This document shows positions 26,268-36,480 of a stretch of 64,000 bases of DNA, piece after piece. Source of the stretch: Duganella levis (GTDB lineage: Bacteria > Pseudomonadota > Gammaproteobacteria > Burkholderiales > Burkholderiaceae_D). A model generated the notes under the pieces. It searched no databases. It saw only the letters and a program-made list of their open reading frames with translations, and had not been told where the DNA came from. The stretch is taken from the NCBI RefSeq assembly GCF_009857605.1, contig NZ_WWCT01000002.1, forward strand, positions 62,001 to 126,000. The letters are read 5' to 3'. Numbering within the stretch: the stretch's first letter is position 1; each line of letters begins with the position of its first letter. Both the position numbers and the translations under genes were made by a program.

Positions 26268-27541
26268 TGCTGCACTGGCGCCACTGGAGCGTGCGCACGC
26301 GCCTGATGGCGATGACCGCGCTGCCGCTGGCCTATCTGTTCTGCACCTTTGTCTGGTACGCGTATCAATCGCGCTTGTCGGAGGTGCGCGAGGAGATGGC
26401 GGAGCGCGGGCCGCTGGTGGCCAAGGTGCTGGCCGATAGCAGTGAATTCAGCCTGGTGTCGCGCCGCTATGATGATCTGAAGCTGACCATCAATGGCCTG
26501 CTGCGCGCGGACCCCAGCATCCAGCGCATCGAGGTGCTGGATGCGCAGCGGCGCGAGTTGGTGCACGCGGCCGCGCGCGCGGTCAGTACCTCGCCGCAGG
26601 AACTGCGCTACGACGAGGCGCCGGTTCTCAAGCGCCTGATGTGGGTGTCGATGCTGGCGCCAGACGGCACGCCGTATCAGAAGGACCGTCCCGCCGCCAG
26701 CGGCATGACGGTGGAGACCATGGGCTATGTGCGGGTGACGATGTCGCCGTCCGCACTGCTGCTGAAACAGACGCGCAGGTTTTATGTGGAGCTGATGGTC
26801 GGCTGTCTCGGCCTGCTGGCGTGCGTGCTGCTGGCGTGGCAACTGGCCAAGGGACTGGACGCGTCGTTGCAGGCGTCGATGCGCGCGCTGCGCGAGGCGG
26901 ATGACGAGAAGCGCCGCTTGATCCGCAAGGTCAACACGGCGGTGGAAGATGAACGCCAGAGCATCGCGCTGGAGATCCATGATGAACTCAACGCCACGCT
27001 GATCGCCGTGCGGCTTGAGGCGCAGCGGATTGCCGCCATCAGTCCGGAGGGCGAGGCGCGCGACAAGGCGCAGTCCATCATCAAGCTGGCGCTGGGTCTG
27101 TACAACAGCGGCCGCGCGCTGGTGCGCCGTTTGCGGCCGGAAGTGCTGGATATGCTGGGCCTGGACGGCGCGGTGGAGGAGATGATGCGCCACTACGACA
27201 GTGCGCGCAGCGGCTGCCGCTTCGATTTGCAGGCGCAGGGTGACTTCTCGAAGATGGAAGCGAGAGTTGCTATCTCCGCGTACCGGATCGTGCAGGAGGC
27301 GCTGTCCAACATCGTCAAACATGCGCGAGCTACGCAGGCCTCGGTGCAGCTGTCGCTGGAAGAGGGCGAACTGCGCATGCAGATCAGCGACAACGGCGCC
27401 GGCTTCGATCCGGCCCAGGCTTCATCCGGCATCGGCCTGGTGGGCATGCGCGAGCGCGTGTACGCCCTCAATGGCCGCATCGCCATCGATACCGGGCTCA
27501 GCGCCGGCACACGTATCAACATTGCAATGCCAATTCGATAA
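26267..27541 (+). CDS. Sensor histidine kinase, NarX/DesK (HisKA_3) type
   Basis: A 424-residue kinase with two membrane segments (about 12-30 and 178-200) around a periplasmic domain of 145 residues with no recognisable ligand fold. A HisKA_3 dimerisation domain with the histidine in ERQSIALEIHDELN and an ATPase domain (IVQEALSNIVKHARA, GIGLVGMRERV) follow. It pairs with the NarL-type regulator before it. Start ATG at 26267; an upstream TTG adds one residue only. Confidence 0.88.
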   Translation: MLHWRHWSVRTRLMAMTALPLAYLFCTFVWYAYQSRLSEVREEMAERGPLVAKVLADSSEFSLVSRRYDDLKLTINGLLRADPSIQRIEVLDAQRRELVHAAARAVSTSPQELRYDEAPVLKRLMWVSMLAPDGTPYQKDRPAASGMTVETMGYVRVTMSPSALLLKQTRRFYVELMVGCLGLLACVLLAWQLAKGLDASLQASMRALREADDEKRRLIRKVNTAVEDERQSIALEIHDELNATLIAVRLEAQRIAAISPEGEARDKAQSIIKLALGLYNSGRALVRRLRPEVLDMLGLDGAVEEMMRHYDSARSGCRFDLQAQGDFSKMEARVAISAYRIVQEALSNIVKHARATQASVQLSLEEGELRMQISDNGAGFDPAQASSGIGLVGMRERVYALNGRIAIDTGLSAGTRINIAMPIR

Positions 27542-27555
27542 ATTTTCTCTTTGAA

Positions 27556-27605
27556 TGTAAACGATTCTCATTTAATATTCTTATTTGGGAATAGTTCTCA
27601 TTCAA
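27556..27605 (+). promoter_or_regulatory. Two Fur-box-like sites before the TonB-dependent receptor
   Basis: AAACGATTCTCATTT (27559-27573) and GAATAGTTCTCATTCAA (27589-27605) both contain the TTCTCATT half typical of Fur operators, spaced about 30 bases apart, right before the receptor start at 27628. The resemblance is by eye; neither is a perfect 19-bp box. Confidence 0.5.
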
Positions 27606-27627
27606 TAAAAACAGGGGAAATAGGGAA

Positions 27628-29781
27628 ATGCGCATCAAGGTGATGGTGGTGGCGCTGGCCGGAGTTATGGCTGGCTGGGCGGTGCACGCGGAAGAGGTGG
27701 AGACGACGGAACCGGTGGAGCAGGTGGTGATCACCGGCGACAAGCTGAAACGCACGGAAATCGACAGCAGCGCCAGCGTCGGCGCGCGCAACCGCCGCCA
27801 GATCGCCGAATCCGGTATGACCACGCTGGAAGACGTGGCCGCGCAGATGGCCAACGTCGGCACCGCCGAAAACCTGTCGATCCGCGGCGTGCAGGCCTAT
27901 GGCCCGACCGGCGGTGGCGGCAAGACCATCACGCTGGTGGTGGATGGCGTGCCGCAGGACGGCTTCGGCCAGGACATCTCGAATCTGAGCGTATGGGACG
28001 CCGACCGCGTGGAAGTGCTGCGTGGTCCGCAGTCCACCAACCAGGGCCGCAACTCGCTGGCCGGCGCAGTGGTGCTGAAGACGCGCGACCCGCAGGATGC
28101 GCGCGATTTCAGCTACCGCGTCAGCGCCGGCAACCAGCATGCCCATCGCGAGGCGATCGCCGGCGGCGGCGCCATCGTGGAAGACGTGCTGGCCGGACGC
28201 ATCTCCCTTGAACAGCACAAGCGCGATGGTGACGTCTACAACCCCACCCGCGACGACCGCCGTTCCAATCACGACGATGGCTACACGCTGCGCGGCAAGC
28301 TGCGCATCACGCCGTGGGGCGACAACTACCAGGCGCTGGTGACGCTGGTGGATGACAAGCAGGAGCGCGGCTACGGCAATGTCGAAGCGGTGACGGTGCC
28401 GGCGTCGGCGCGCGAGAATTTCTCCAACGAGCCGCGCGACACGGTCAACCGCACGCGGTCGGCCGCGCTGGAGCAGACCTTCCGCGCGCTGGGCGCCGAC
28501 ATCACGCTGTTGACGACGTATTCGCACAACCGCTACAGCCGCATCCAGGACTACGATGGCACCGAGCTGCGGCAAGGTTACCGCGATGGCGTCAATATCG
28601 ACCGTCAGTGGGTGCAGGAGGCGCGCGCCAATTTCGACACGCTGGTGGCCGGCAATAAGCTGAAAGGCGTGGTCGGCCTGTACTACTCGCAGCAATATTA
28701 CGACGGCGACGACCTGTTTACTGTGCCGGTATCGTATGTGCTGGGCTTGACCGGCCAGTGCCGCGTGCAAGCCGCATGCGACGCCCAGTACGGCGCCGAT
28801 TTCATCAACCGGCGCCAGATGCAGAATAACGCCAGCAAGACGCGCGCGGCGTACGGCGAGGCGGACTATGTGGTCGGCAAGCTGACGCTGACGGCGGGCA
28901 TGCGCTTCGACGGCGAGCGCCAGAAGCGCATCCTGCAGTCCGAGACCAACGGCACCTCGGCGCTGGCCAAGCAGGTGTTCACGCAGCTGATCCGCGGCGG
29001 CGTTTTCGCGCCGGACAATGTGCAGGACCTCGGCACCGATAACTCGGTGTGGCTGCCGAAGCTGGGGTTGCGCTATGCGCTGGCGCCGGAGTGGGTGGCG
29101 GGCCTGACGGCGCAGCGCGGCTATCGCACCGGCGGCGTCGATTACAGTTACCAGCGCGGCTCGCACGCCTACGGGCCGGAATACACCAAGAACTACGAAG
29201 CCTCGCTCAAGGGCGTGCTGGAGAGCGGCTTGATGGTGTCGCTCAACGCCTACCGCGTCAACTGGACCGACCAGCAGGTTGACGTCGGCCGCAATTCGCT
29301 CGACACCTATCTGGTCAACGCCGGCAGCTCGCGCCTGCAAGGGGTGGAAGCGGAACTGCGGGGTAAGGTCGCGCCAACCCTGGAGCTGTTCGGCGCGCTG
29401 GGACTGGCCCGCACCAAATTCATCGACTTCGTGTCACCGACCGGCGATTACACCGGACATCAGTTTGGGCGTTCGCCGCGCCAGACGCAGTCGGTCGGCG
29501 TCAGCTGGACGCCGGGCCGCTGGATGCTCAATATGAACCTGCAGCACGCCGACGGCACCTACATGGACGCCGCCAACATCGACCGCAACGACGGCCACAC
29601 CACGCTGGGCGGCAAGGCCACCTATGAGCTGAGCAAGGGCGTCACGCTGTTCGCCTATGGCAGCAATCTGACCAACCAGACCTACATCACCGCCAACAAG
29701 CTGGTGTCAGTGACCGGCCGCTACAACGTAGCGCTGGGCGCCGCACGCCAGTTCGGCTTCGGTGTGCAGGGCTCGCTGTAA
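27628..29781 (+). CDS. TonB-dependent outer-membrane receptor
   Basis: A 717-residue receptor: signal peptide (MRIKVMVVALAGVMAGWAVHA), a TonB-box-like stretch EQVVITGDKLKR, a plug domain (LEDVAAQMANVGTAENLSIRG, VDGVPQDGF, VEVLRGPQSTNQGRNSLAG) and a 22-strand barrel ending QFGFGVQGSL. Likely iron-siderophore or other metal-chelate uptake, from Fur-like upstream sites and from the small DUF3325/DUF3649/PepSY genes that follow in order. The precise ligand cannot be read from sequence. Confidence 0.9.
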   Translation: MRIKVMVVALAGVMAGWAVHAEEVETTEPVEQVVITGDKLKRTEIDSSASVGARNRRQIAESGMTTLEDVAAQMANVGTAENLSIRGVQAYGPTGGGGKTITLVVDGVPQDGFGQDISNLSVWDADRVEVLRGPQSTNQGRNSLAGAVVLKTRDPQDARDFSYRVSAGNQHAHREAIAGGGAIVEDVLAGRISLEQHKRDGDVYNPTRDDRRSNHDDGYTLRGKLRITPWGDNYQALVTLVDDKQERGYGNVEAVTVPASARENFSNEPRDTVNRTRSAALEQTFRALGADITLLTTYSHNRYSRIQDYDGTELRQGYRDGVNIDRQWVQEARANFDTLVAGNKLKGVVGLYYSQQYYDGDDLFTVPVSYVLGLTGQCRVQAACDAQYGADFINRRQMQNNASKTRAAYGEADYVVGKLTLTAGMRFDGERQKRILQSETNGTSALAKQVFTQLIRGGVFAPDNVQDLGTDNSVWLPKLGLRYALAPEWVAGLTAQRGYRTGGVDYSYQRGSHAYGPEYTKNYEASLKGVLESGLMVSLNAYRVNWTDQQVDVGRNSLDTYLVNAGSSRLQGVEAELRGKVAPTLELFGALGLARTKFIDFVSPTGDYTGHQFGRSPRQTQSVGVSWTPGRWMLNMNLQHADGTYMDAANIDRNDGHTTLGGKATYELSKGVTLFAYGSNLTNQTYITANKLVSVTGRYNVALGAARQFGFGVQGSL

Positions 29782-29795
29782 CGCGGAGGGATGGC

Positions 29796-30068
29796 ATGAA
29801 CTGGATCTGTATCGGCGTGGCCGCATTGGCTGCGTTGTGTCTTTATCTGGCGTCACCACACCAGACCTTGTGGCCGGCGGCGTTGCGGCGGCAGGCTTTC
29901 CTGCGCTGGCTGTCGGTGCCGCTTATGGCGGGTTCCATCGCCGCGGCGACCGAGACCTATGGCGGCTGGTGCGGCGTGTGCATGGCGCTGGCGGGCTTCA
30001 TGACCACGCTGGTGGTGCTGCCGTATCTGGACGCATGGCGTCGGAAGGGAGCGCGCCATGTGGGGTAA
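29796..30068 (+). CDS. DUF3325-like small membrane protein
   Basis: A 90-residue hydrophobic protein with about three membrane segments (MNWICIGVAALAALCLYLA, LSVPLMAGSIAA, MALAGFMTTLVVLPYL). It fits the DUF3325 family, usually found with DUF3649 and PepSY genes behind siderophore receptors; function unknown. It starts 14 bases after the receptor and overlaps the next gene by 11 bases. Confidence 0.75.
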   Translation: MNWICIGVAALAALCLYLASPHQTLWPAALRRQAFLRWLSVPLMAGSIAAATETYGGWCGVCMALAGFMTTLVVLPYLDAWRRKGARHVG

Positions 30069-30327
30069 ATCGACTGCCGCCGTGTTCCTTGGCCTGCCGT
30101 TGTCGGTGCTGGTGGTCGGCTTTGCGGCGCTGCTCAGTAGCGGCCAGGCCAATACCACGCTGCCTTGGCTGCTGCTGTTCTTCGTGGTGTGGATCGCGGT
30201 GATGACGGGTACTTTCCTGTTCAGGACCGGGCTGCGCGCCTGGCTGTGGATGGGCGGGCTGACTGTGGCCGGCTACATCGCGCTGCATTTTCTCAAGGCC
30301 AGTGGCCTGATCAGGATCGCCGCATGA
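30058..30327 (+). CDS. DUF3649-like small membrane protein
   Basis: An 89-residue protein with three hydrophobic segments (TAAVFLGLPLSVLVVGFAALL, LPWLLLFFVVWIAVMTGTFLF, AWLWMGGLTVAGYIALHFL). Resembles DUF3649, companion of DUF3325 and PepSY in iron-uptake operons. It is translationally coupled on both sides (11-base and 4-base overlaps), suggesting the three proteins act together, perhaps as a membrane complex for ferric-chelate reduction. That role is inference. Confidence 0.75.
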   Translation: MWGKSTAAVFLGLPLSVLVVGFAALLSSGQANTTLPWLLLFFVVWIAVMTGTFLFRTGLRAWLWMGGLTVAGYIALHFLKASGLIRIAA

Positions 30328-31883
30328 AGGCCGCGACTTTACGCACCTATATTTCGGTGCATACCTGGGTGGGAATTGTGGCGGGCTTCTTCCTGTTCAT
30401 CGCCTTCTATGCGGGATCGGTGACGCTGTTCCATGAGGAGCTGCATGCGTGGGAGACGCCGCTGCCGCAAACGGCCGTGACGCAGCGCGATCCGCAGGCG
30501 CTGATCGACGCGGTGCTGCAAGCGCACCCGAAGGCGAAAGATATGTTCTTCCTGCGCCTGCCGTCGAAGAGCGCACCGGAGATGGTGCTGGAGTTCGACG
30601 AACGCCACTTCCGCTTCGACGCCAGCGGCAAGCTGGAAGAATTCCACGAACGTTCGCAACTGGTGGACTTCATCTACCGCCTGCATTACACGGCCGGCTT
30701 GCCGAATAGCTGGGGCATCTACGTGCTGGGCGTGGTGTGCATCTTGTACGGGCTGGCGCTGGCCAGCGGGGTGATCATCTACGCGCCGAGCTTCGTCAAG
30801 GACTTGTTCGCGCTGCGCATTGGGAAGAACATCAAGCGCATGTGGCAGGACGCGCATAACGCGATTGGCATTCTGTCGCTGCCGTTCCACCTGATGTATG
30901 CGTGGAGCAGCGCCGTGCTGGCGCTGGGGATCATTCTGCTGGCGCCATTCCAGTACATGGTCTTCGACGGCAAGCTGCTGCAACTGGTCGGGCAGGACAT
31001 CAACGCCGCCGCGCCGCCGAAAGCAGCGGGCACGGCGGCGCCGCTGATGCCGGCGTCGCAGCTGTTGGTCGAAGTGCAGCGCGCCGCGCCGGGCATCGAG
31101 ATCGAAATCATGGTCTATCGCCAGGCCGGCGACGCCAATGCGCAGTTGCAGGCGTATGGGCCGATGCATCAGAAAACCGTGGCCAGCATCGGCGCGGTGG
31201 TGCTGAACGCCAGCACCGGCAAGGTGCAGCGCGCGATGATGCCGGAGAATTTCAGCCCCGGTACGCGCTTCCTGCGCAGTTTGCAGTCGCTGCACTTCGC
31301 CAGCTTTGGCGATATGGCGGTGCGGTGGATGTACTTCATACTGGGCTTGGCGGGGGCGTTCCTGTTCTACAGCGGGAACCTGCTGTGGATCGAAGCGCGC
31401 CGCAAGCGGCAGAAACTGGTGCAGCCGCGCAGCGGCAAGCTGATGGCGCAAGCCACGCTGGGCGTATGCCTGGGCTGCGTGGCCGGCGTGTCGGCCGTGT
31501 TCCTGGCGAATAAACTGGGACCGGCAGGGCAATTGCCCCTGTGGGAAGCGCGCAGCTATTACGCGGTGTTCTTCGGTTGCGTGCTGTGGGCCTTCGCCCG
31601 TCCGCCGGCGCGCGCCGCGCATGAACTGCTGATGCTGTGCGCCGCGCTGACGCTGGCGGTGCCGCTGGCGCACTGGTGGAACACCGGCCTCAACCCGCTG
31701 CTGGCGCTGTTGCAGGGCGACGGCATCGTGACCGCCGTCACCGTCATCGCGCTGCTGCTGGCGACGCTCTACTGGAAAATGGCCCGCGCCGCCTTGCACC
31801 GAGGCCGCCACGGCGACCCGCACAGCGTCTGGTCGCTGCGTGTGCCGACGCAACAAGCTGCTGAGGAGCAACAGGCAGCTTGA
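30324..31883 (+). CDS. PepSY-associated transmembrane protein (iron-uptake type)
   Basis: A 519-residue inner-membrane protein with the PepSY-TM layout: HTWVGIVAGFFLFIAFYAGSVTLFHEEL at the N-terminus, HYTAGLPNSWGIYVLGVVCILYGLALASG, the histidine in WQDAHNAIGILSLPFHLMYAWS, then a periplasmic PepSY region and more membrane helices. Conserved histidines in helices suggest haem or electron transfer, as proposed for ferric-siderophore reductases of this family. Start ATG at 30324 overlaps the previous stop; the much longer open frame upstream is not coding. Confidence 0.83.
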   Translation: MKAATLRTYISVHTWVGIVAGFFLFIAFYAGSVTLFHEELHAWETPLPQTAVTQRDPQALIDAVLQAHPKAKDMFFLRLPSKSAPEMVLEFDERHFRFDASGKLEEFHERSQLVDFIYRLHYTAGLPNSWGIYVLGVVCILYGLALASGVIIYAPSFVKDLFALRIGKNIKRMWQDAHNAIGILSLPFHLMYAWSSAVLALGIILLAPFQYMVFDGKLLQLVGQDINAAAPPKAAGTAAPLMPASQLLVEVQRAAPGIEIEIMVYRQAGDANAQLQAYGPMHQKTVASIGAVVLNASTGKVQRAMMPENFSPGTRFLRSLQSLHFASFGDMAVRWMYFILGLAGAFLFYSGNLLWIEARRKRQKLVQPRSGKLMAQATLGVCLGCVAGVSAVFLANKLGPAGQLPLWEARSYYAVFFGCVLWAFARPPARAAHELLMLCAALTLAVPLAHWWNTGLNPLLALLQGDGIVTAVTVIALLLATLYWKMARAALHRGRHGDPHSVWSLRVPTQQAAEEQQAA

Positions 31884-31888
31884 GGGAA

Positions 31889-31958
31889 CGCATGCCGAAC
31901 GGCGGCGGCATGCGGTTATAATCCGTTCAATCTTTCCGGAAACTTCATATTGAACGGA
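31889..31958 (+). promoter_or_regulatory. Promoter region with two perfect inverted repeats
   Basis: A 9-bp palindromic stem (31889-31897 with 31906-31914, loop 8) is followed by a TATAAT box at 31917-31922 and then by 10-bp inverted arms TCCGTTCAAT / ATTGAACGGA (31922-31931 and 31949-31958) enclosing TTCCGGAA. The second repeat lies in the probable 5' leader, ending 11 bases before the ATG at 31970. Operator or mRNA structure; the first stem may also end the PepSY transcript, though no T-run follows. Confidence 0.55.
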
Positions 31959-31969
31959 CCCGCCCTCGT

Positions 31970-33874
31970 ATGAGCCAGCCCAATCAGTTTTCCCTGCTCA
32001 AGCAACGCCGTTTCGCGCCGTTTTTCTGGACCCAGTTCCTCGGCGCGTTCAACGACAATCTCTTCAAGACAGCCCTGGTGGTCATCATCACCTTCGATGC
32101 GCTCAGCTGGACCACGATGGAGCCGTCGCTGATCACCAACCTGATCCCCGGCTTGTTCATCCTGCCGTATGTGCTGTTCTCGGCCACCGCCGGCCAGTTG
32201 GCCGACAAGTTCGAGAAGGCCGGCTTGACGCGCTTCGTCAAGTGGCTGGAAGTCGGCATCATGTGCGTAGCCGCGCTGGGCTGGGTGACGCATCATCTGT
32301 GGCTGCTGATCGCGGCGGTGGTGGGAATGGGCGTGCATTCGACGCTGTTTGGTCCCGTCAAATATGCCTACCTGCCGCAGCAGCTCAAACCGGAGGAGCT
32401 GATCGGCGGTAACGGCGTCACCGAGATGGGCACCTTCGTCGGCATCCTGATGGGCGAGGTGCTGGGCGCGGTGCTGGTGGTACAGCAGCCGCATGGCCTG
32501 CTGTATGAAGCGGCAGCCACGGTACTGGTGGCGGCGCTCGGCCTGGCCGCAGCCTACCGGATTCCCCATTCGCCGGCGCCGGCGCCGGACCTCAAAATCA
32601 GCTGGAACTTCGTCAGCGAATCGGTCCGCAATATTAATTTCTCACGCAAGAACCGCACGGTGTTCCTGTCCATGCTGGGCAACTCGTGGTTCTGGTTTTA
32701 TGGCGCGCTGATCCTGGCGCAGTTCCCGGTGTACGCCAAGGATTACCTGCACGGCGACCATGGCGCCTTCGTGCTGCTGTTGACGATTTTCTCGCTGGGC
32801 GTCGGCAGCGGCTCGCTGCTGTGCGAACGGCTGTCCGGCCGCAAGGTGGAGATCGGTCTGGTGCCGTTCGGCTCCATCGGCCTGACGGTGTTTGGTATCG
32901 ACCTGTATTTCGCCAGCCTTGCCTTCAGCGGCGGCGCACTGATCCCGGCGGGCGTGCATCTGGACGCGTTTGCGCTGCTGGCGCAACACGGCATGTGGCG
33001 CATCCTGTTTGACGTGCTGATGATCGGCATGTTCGGCGGCTTCTTCATCGTGCCGCTGTTTGCGCTGATCCAACTGCGCTGCGATCCGCAGCACATCTCG
33101 CGCACCATCGCCGGCATGAATATCCTCAACGCGCTGTTCATGGTGGCGGCGGCCGGCCTGGCGATTGTGCTGCTGGGCCAAGGGCTGACGATCCCGCAGC
33201 TGTTCCTGGTGACGGCGCTATTGAACGCCGTGGTGGCGATCTATATCTTCTCGCTGGTGCCGGAATTCCTGATGCGCTTCCTGGCCTGGCTGCTGATCCA
33301 TACCGTGCACCGCGTGCGCACGGTGGATGTCGAGCGGATTCCGGCCGAAGGCGCGGCGGTGCTGGTGTGTAATCACGTCAGCTATGTCGACGCCATCGTC
33401 ATCGGCGCTACCGCGCCACGGCCGATCCGTTTCGTCATGGACCATCGCATCTTCAAGCTGCCGCTGCTGGGCTGGATCTTCCGCACTGCGCGCGCGATTC
33501 CGATTGCGCCGGCCAAGGAAGATCCGTGGCTGATGGAGAAGGCCTATATCGATATCGCGCAGGCGCTGCATGAAGGGGAGCTGGTGTGCATCTTCCCGGA
33601 AGGGCAACTGACCCGTACTGGCGACATCAACGACTTCAAGGGTGGCATCGCCAAGATCATCGACCGCACCAAGGTTCCGGTGATCCCGATGGCGTTGCGC
33701 GGCTTGTGGACCCATCTGCTGACGCGCAACCGTGAGAACGTATTCGGCCGCGCCTTCCGCATTGGGCTGCGTTCGCGCCTGGAACTGGTGGTGGGCGAGC
33801 CGGTGGCGCCGCAGGACGTCACGCCGGAAGATCTCAAACAGCGCGTAGCGGCCTTGCGCGGCGATTGGAAATAA
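31970..33874 (+). CDS. MFS lysophospholipid transporter fused to PlsC-type acyltransferase
   Basis: A 634-residue two-part protein. Residues 1 to about 425 form a 12-helix major-facilitator module like LplT (RRFAPFFWTQFLGAFNDNLFKTAL, LFGPVKYAYLPQQL). Residues from about 440 form a 1-acyl-glycerol-3-phosphate acyltransferase domain with NHVSYVD (HX4D), IFPEGQLTRTG and VIPMAL. In E. coli LplT flips lysophospholipids and Aas re-acylates them; here both are in one chain but the acyl-ACP synthetase part of Aas is absent. Inner membrane. The preceding leader has two inverted repeats. Confidence 0.88.
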   Translation: MSQPNQFSLLKQRRFAPFFWTQFLGAFNDNLFKTALVVIITFDALSWTTMEPSLITNLIPGLFILPYVLFSATAGQLADKFEKAGLTRFVKWLEVGIMCVAALGWVTHHLWLLIAAVVGMGVHSTLFGPVKYAYLPQQLKPEELIGGNGVTEMGTFVGILMGEVLGAVLVVQQPHGLLYEAAATVLVAALGLAAAYRIPHSPAPAPDLKISWNFVSESVRNINFSRKNRTVFLSMLGNSWFWFYGALILAQFPVYAKDYLHGDHGAFVLLLTIFSLGVGSGSLLCERLSGRKVEIGLVPFGSIGLTVFGIDLYFASLAFSGGALIPAGVHLDAFALLAQHGMWRILFDVLMIGMFGGFFIVPLFALIQLRCDPQHISRTIAGMNILNALFMVAAAGLAIVLLGQGLTIPQLFLVTALLNAVVAIYIFSLVPEFLMRFLAWLLIHTVHRVRTVDVERIPAEGAAVLVCNHVSYVDAIVIGATAPRPIRFVMDHRIFKLPLLGWIFRTARAIPIAPAKEDPWLMEKAYIDIAQALHEGELVCIFPEGQLTRTGDINDFKGGIAKIIDRTKVPVIPMALRGLWTHLLTRNRENVFGRAFRIGLRSRLELVVGEPVAPQDVTPEDLKQRVAALRGDWK

Positions 33875-33876
33875 GT

Positions 33877-34395
33877 ATGGCAGACACCTTTACTGCCTCC
33901 GTCCCGCGCCTTCAGACGGAGCGACTGATACTGCGCGAATATCGGCGCGAGGATTTTGAATTATTTGCCGACCATCTGGCGGATGCAGAAAGTTCGGCGT
34001 TCCTGGGTTCCGCCGACCGTGCCACGGCGTGGCGCATCTTCGGTTCGCATGCCGGATTGTGGATGCTGCACGGCGCTGGCTGGTGGACCGTCGAGGATAA
34101 GCAGACTGGCCAGGTGGTCGGTTGCGTCGGCGCTTTCTTCCGCGAGCAGGCCACGGTGATGGAGCTGGGCTGGAATACCTACCGCGCGTTCTGGGGCCAG
34201 GGCATGGCGAACGAGGCCGCTGCGGCGATCTTGCAGTATGTATTCGAGGTGCGCGGTGAGCCGAAAGTGCGGGCGCTCATCACCACTGGCAACGAATCGT
34301 CCCGCCGCGTGGCCGAGCGCCTGGGCATGGTCTACGAAATGGAAACCGAACTGAACGGCAGGGCAATCAACAGTTACATGCTTGAGCATGCGTGA
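33877..34395 (+). CDS. GNAT-family N-acetyltransferase (RimJ-like)
   Basis: A 172-residue GNAT protein: PRLQTERLILREYRREDFE start, acetyl-CoA loop GVWTYRAFWGQGMANEAAAA-like segment (FWGQGMANEAA), and the ending typical of RimJ/RimL acetyltransferases (NESSRRVAERLGM). Acceptor unknown, protein N-termini or small amines. Start ATG at 33877 with GGAA just upstream; an in-frame TTG at 33867-33865 is inside the previous gene. Its stop overlaps the next gene by 8 bases. Confidence 0.85.
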   Translation: MADTFTASVPRLQTERLILREYRREDFELFADHLADAESSAFLGSADRATAWRIFGSHAGLWMLHGAGWWTVEDKQTGQVVGCVGAFFREQATVMELGWNTYRAFWGQGMANEAAAAILQYVFEVRGEPKVRALITTGNESSRRVAERLGMVYEMETELNGRAINSYMLEHA

Positions 34396-34945
34396 GTCCA
34401 TTGTTCCCGTTGCTGTTGAACATGCCGAGGCTCTGGCATCGTTGGTTCAGCAAAACCTTGAGCATTTCTGCGAATATCTTCCGGCGCTAGCAGGCCTGGC
34501 CTCTATTGAGGCGGCCAGGCAACATCTCTTTGCGGCAGTGGAGCATGCGTCCACCGGTGAGGTACTTGAGTGGCATATTTTCGTCGACGGAGCACTGTGC
34601 GGCGCCATCCGCCTCAGGGATATCGATGACGAAGACAGGAAAGCTAAAATTGGCTATTTCATTGGTCGCCAATTCTCAGGGAGAGGTATCGTTACTTCAG
34701 CTGTGCGCACGGTCCTTGCACACGGCTTTGAGCAATTGAACCTCAACAGAATCGAACTCCGTTGCGCCGCCGGGAATGAACCGAGCAAACGCGTTGCCGA
34801 GCGGCTGGGATTCGTGCTGGAAGGCGTGCTGCGACAAGACGAATATCTGCATGACGTGTTTGTCGACCAGCATGTGTATGGATTGCTGGCTATCGATTTC
34901 ACTGCGGATCGTGCTGAGCGCGACATGAACGTCCAGCCACAGTAA
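34388..34945 (+). CDS. GNAT-family N-acetyltransferase (second of a pair)
   Basis: A 185-residue GNAT enzyme with the RimJ pattern (IGYFIGRQFSGRGIVTSAVR, LNRIELRCAAGNEPSKRVAERLGFVLEG). It resembles its upstream neighbour in its last third and may be a diverged duplicate. The coding sequence is noticeably less GC-rich than the surroundings, so transfer is possible. Start ATG at 34388 overlaps the first gene by 8 bases. Substrate unknown. Confidence 0.83.
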   Translation: MRESIVPVAVEHAEALASLVQQNLEHFCEYLPALAGLASIEAARQHLFAAVEHASTGEVLEWHIFVDGALCGAIRLRDIDDEDRKAKIGYFIGRQFSGRGIVTSAVRTVLAHGFEQLNLNRIELRCAAGNEPSKRVAERLGFVLEGVLRQDEYLHDVFVDQHVYGLLAIDFTADRAERDMNVQPQ

Positions 34946-36475
<1,530 letters not shown>

Positions 36476-36480
36476 GATGT

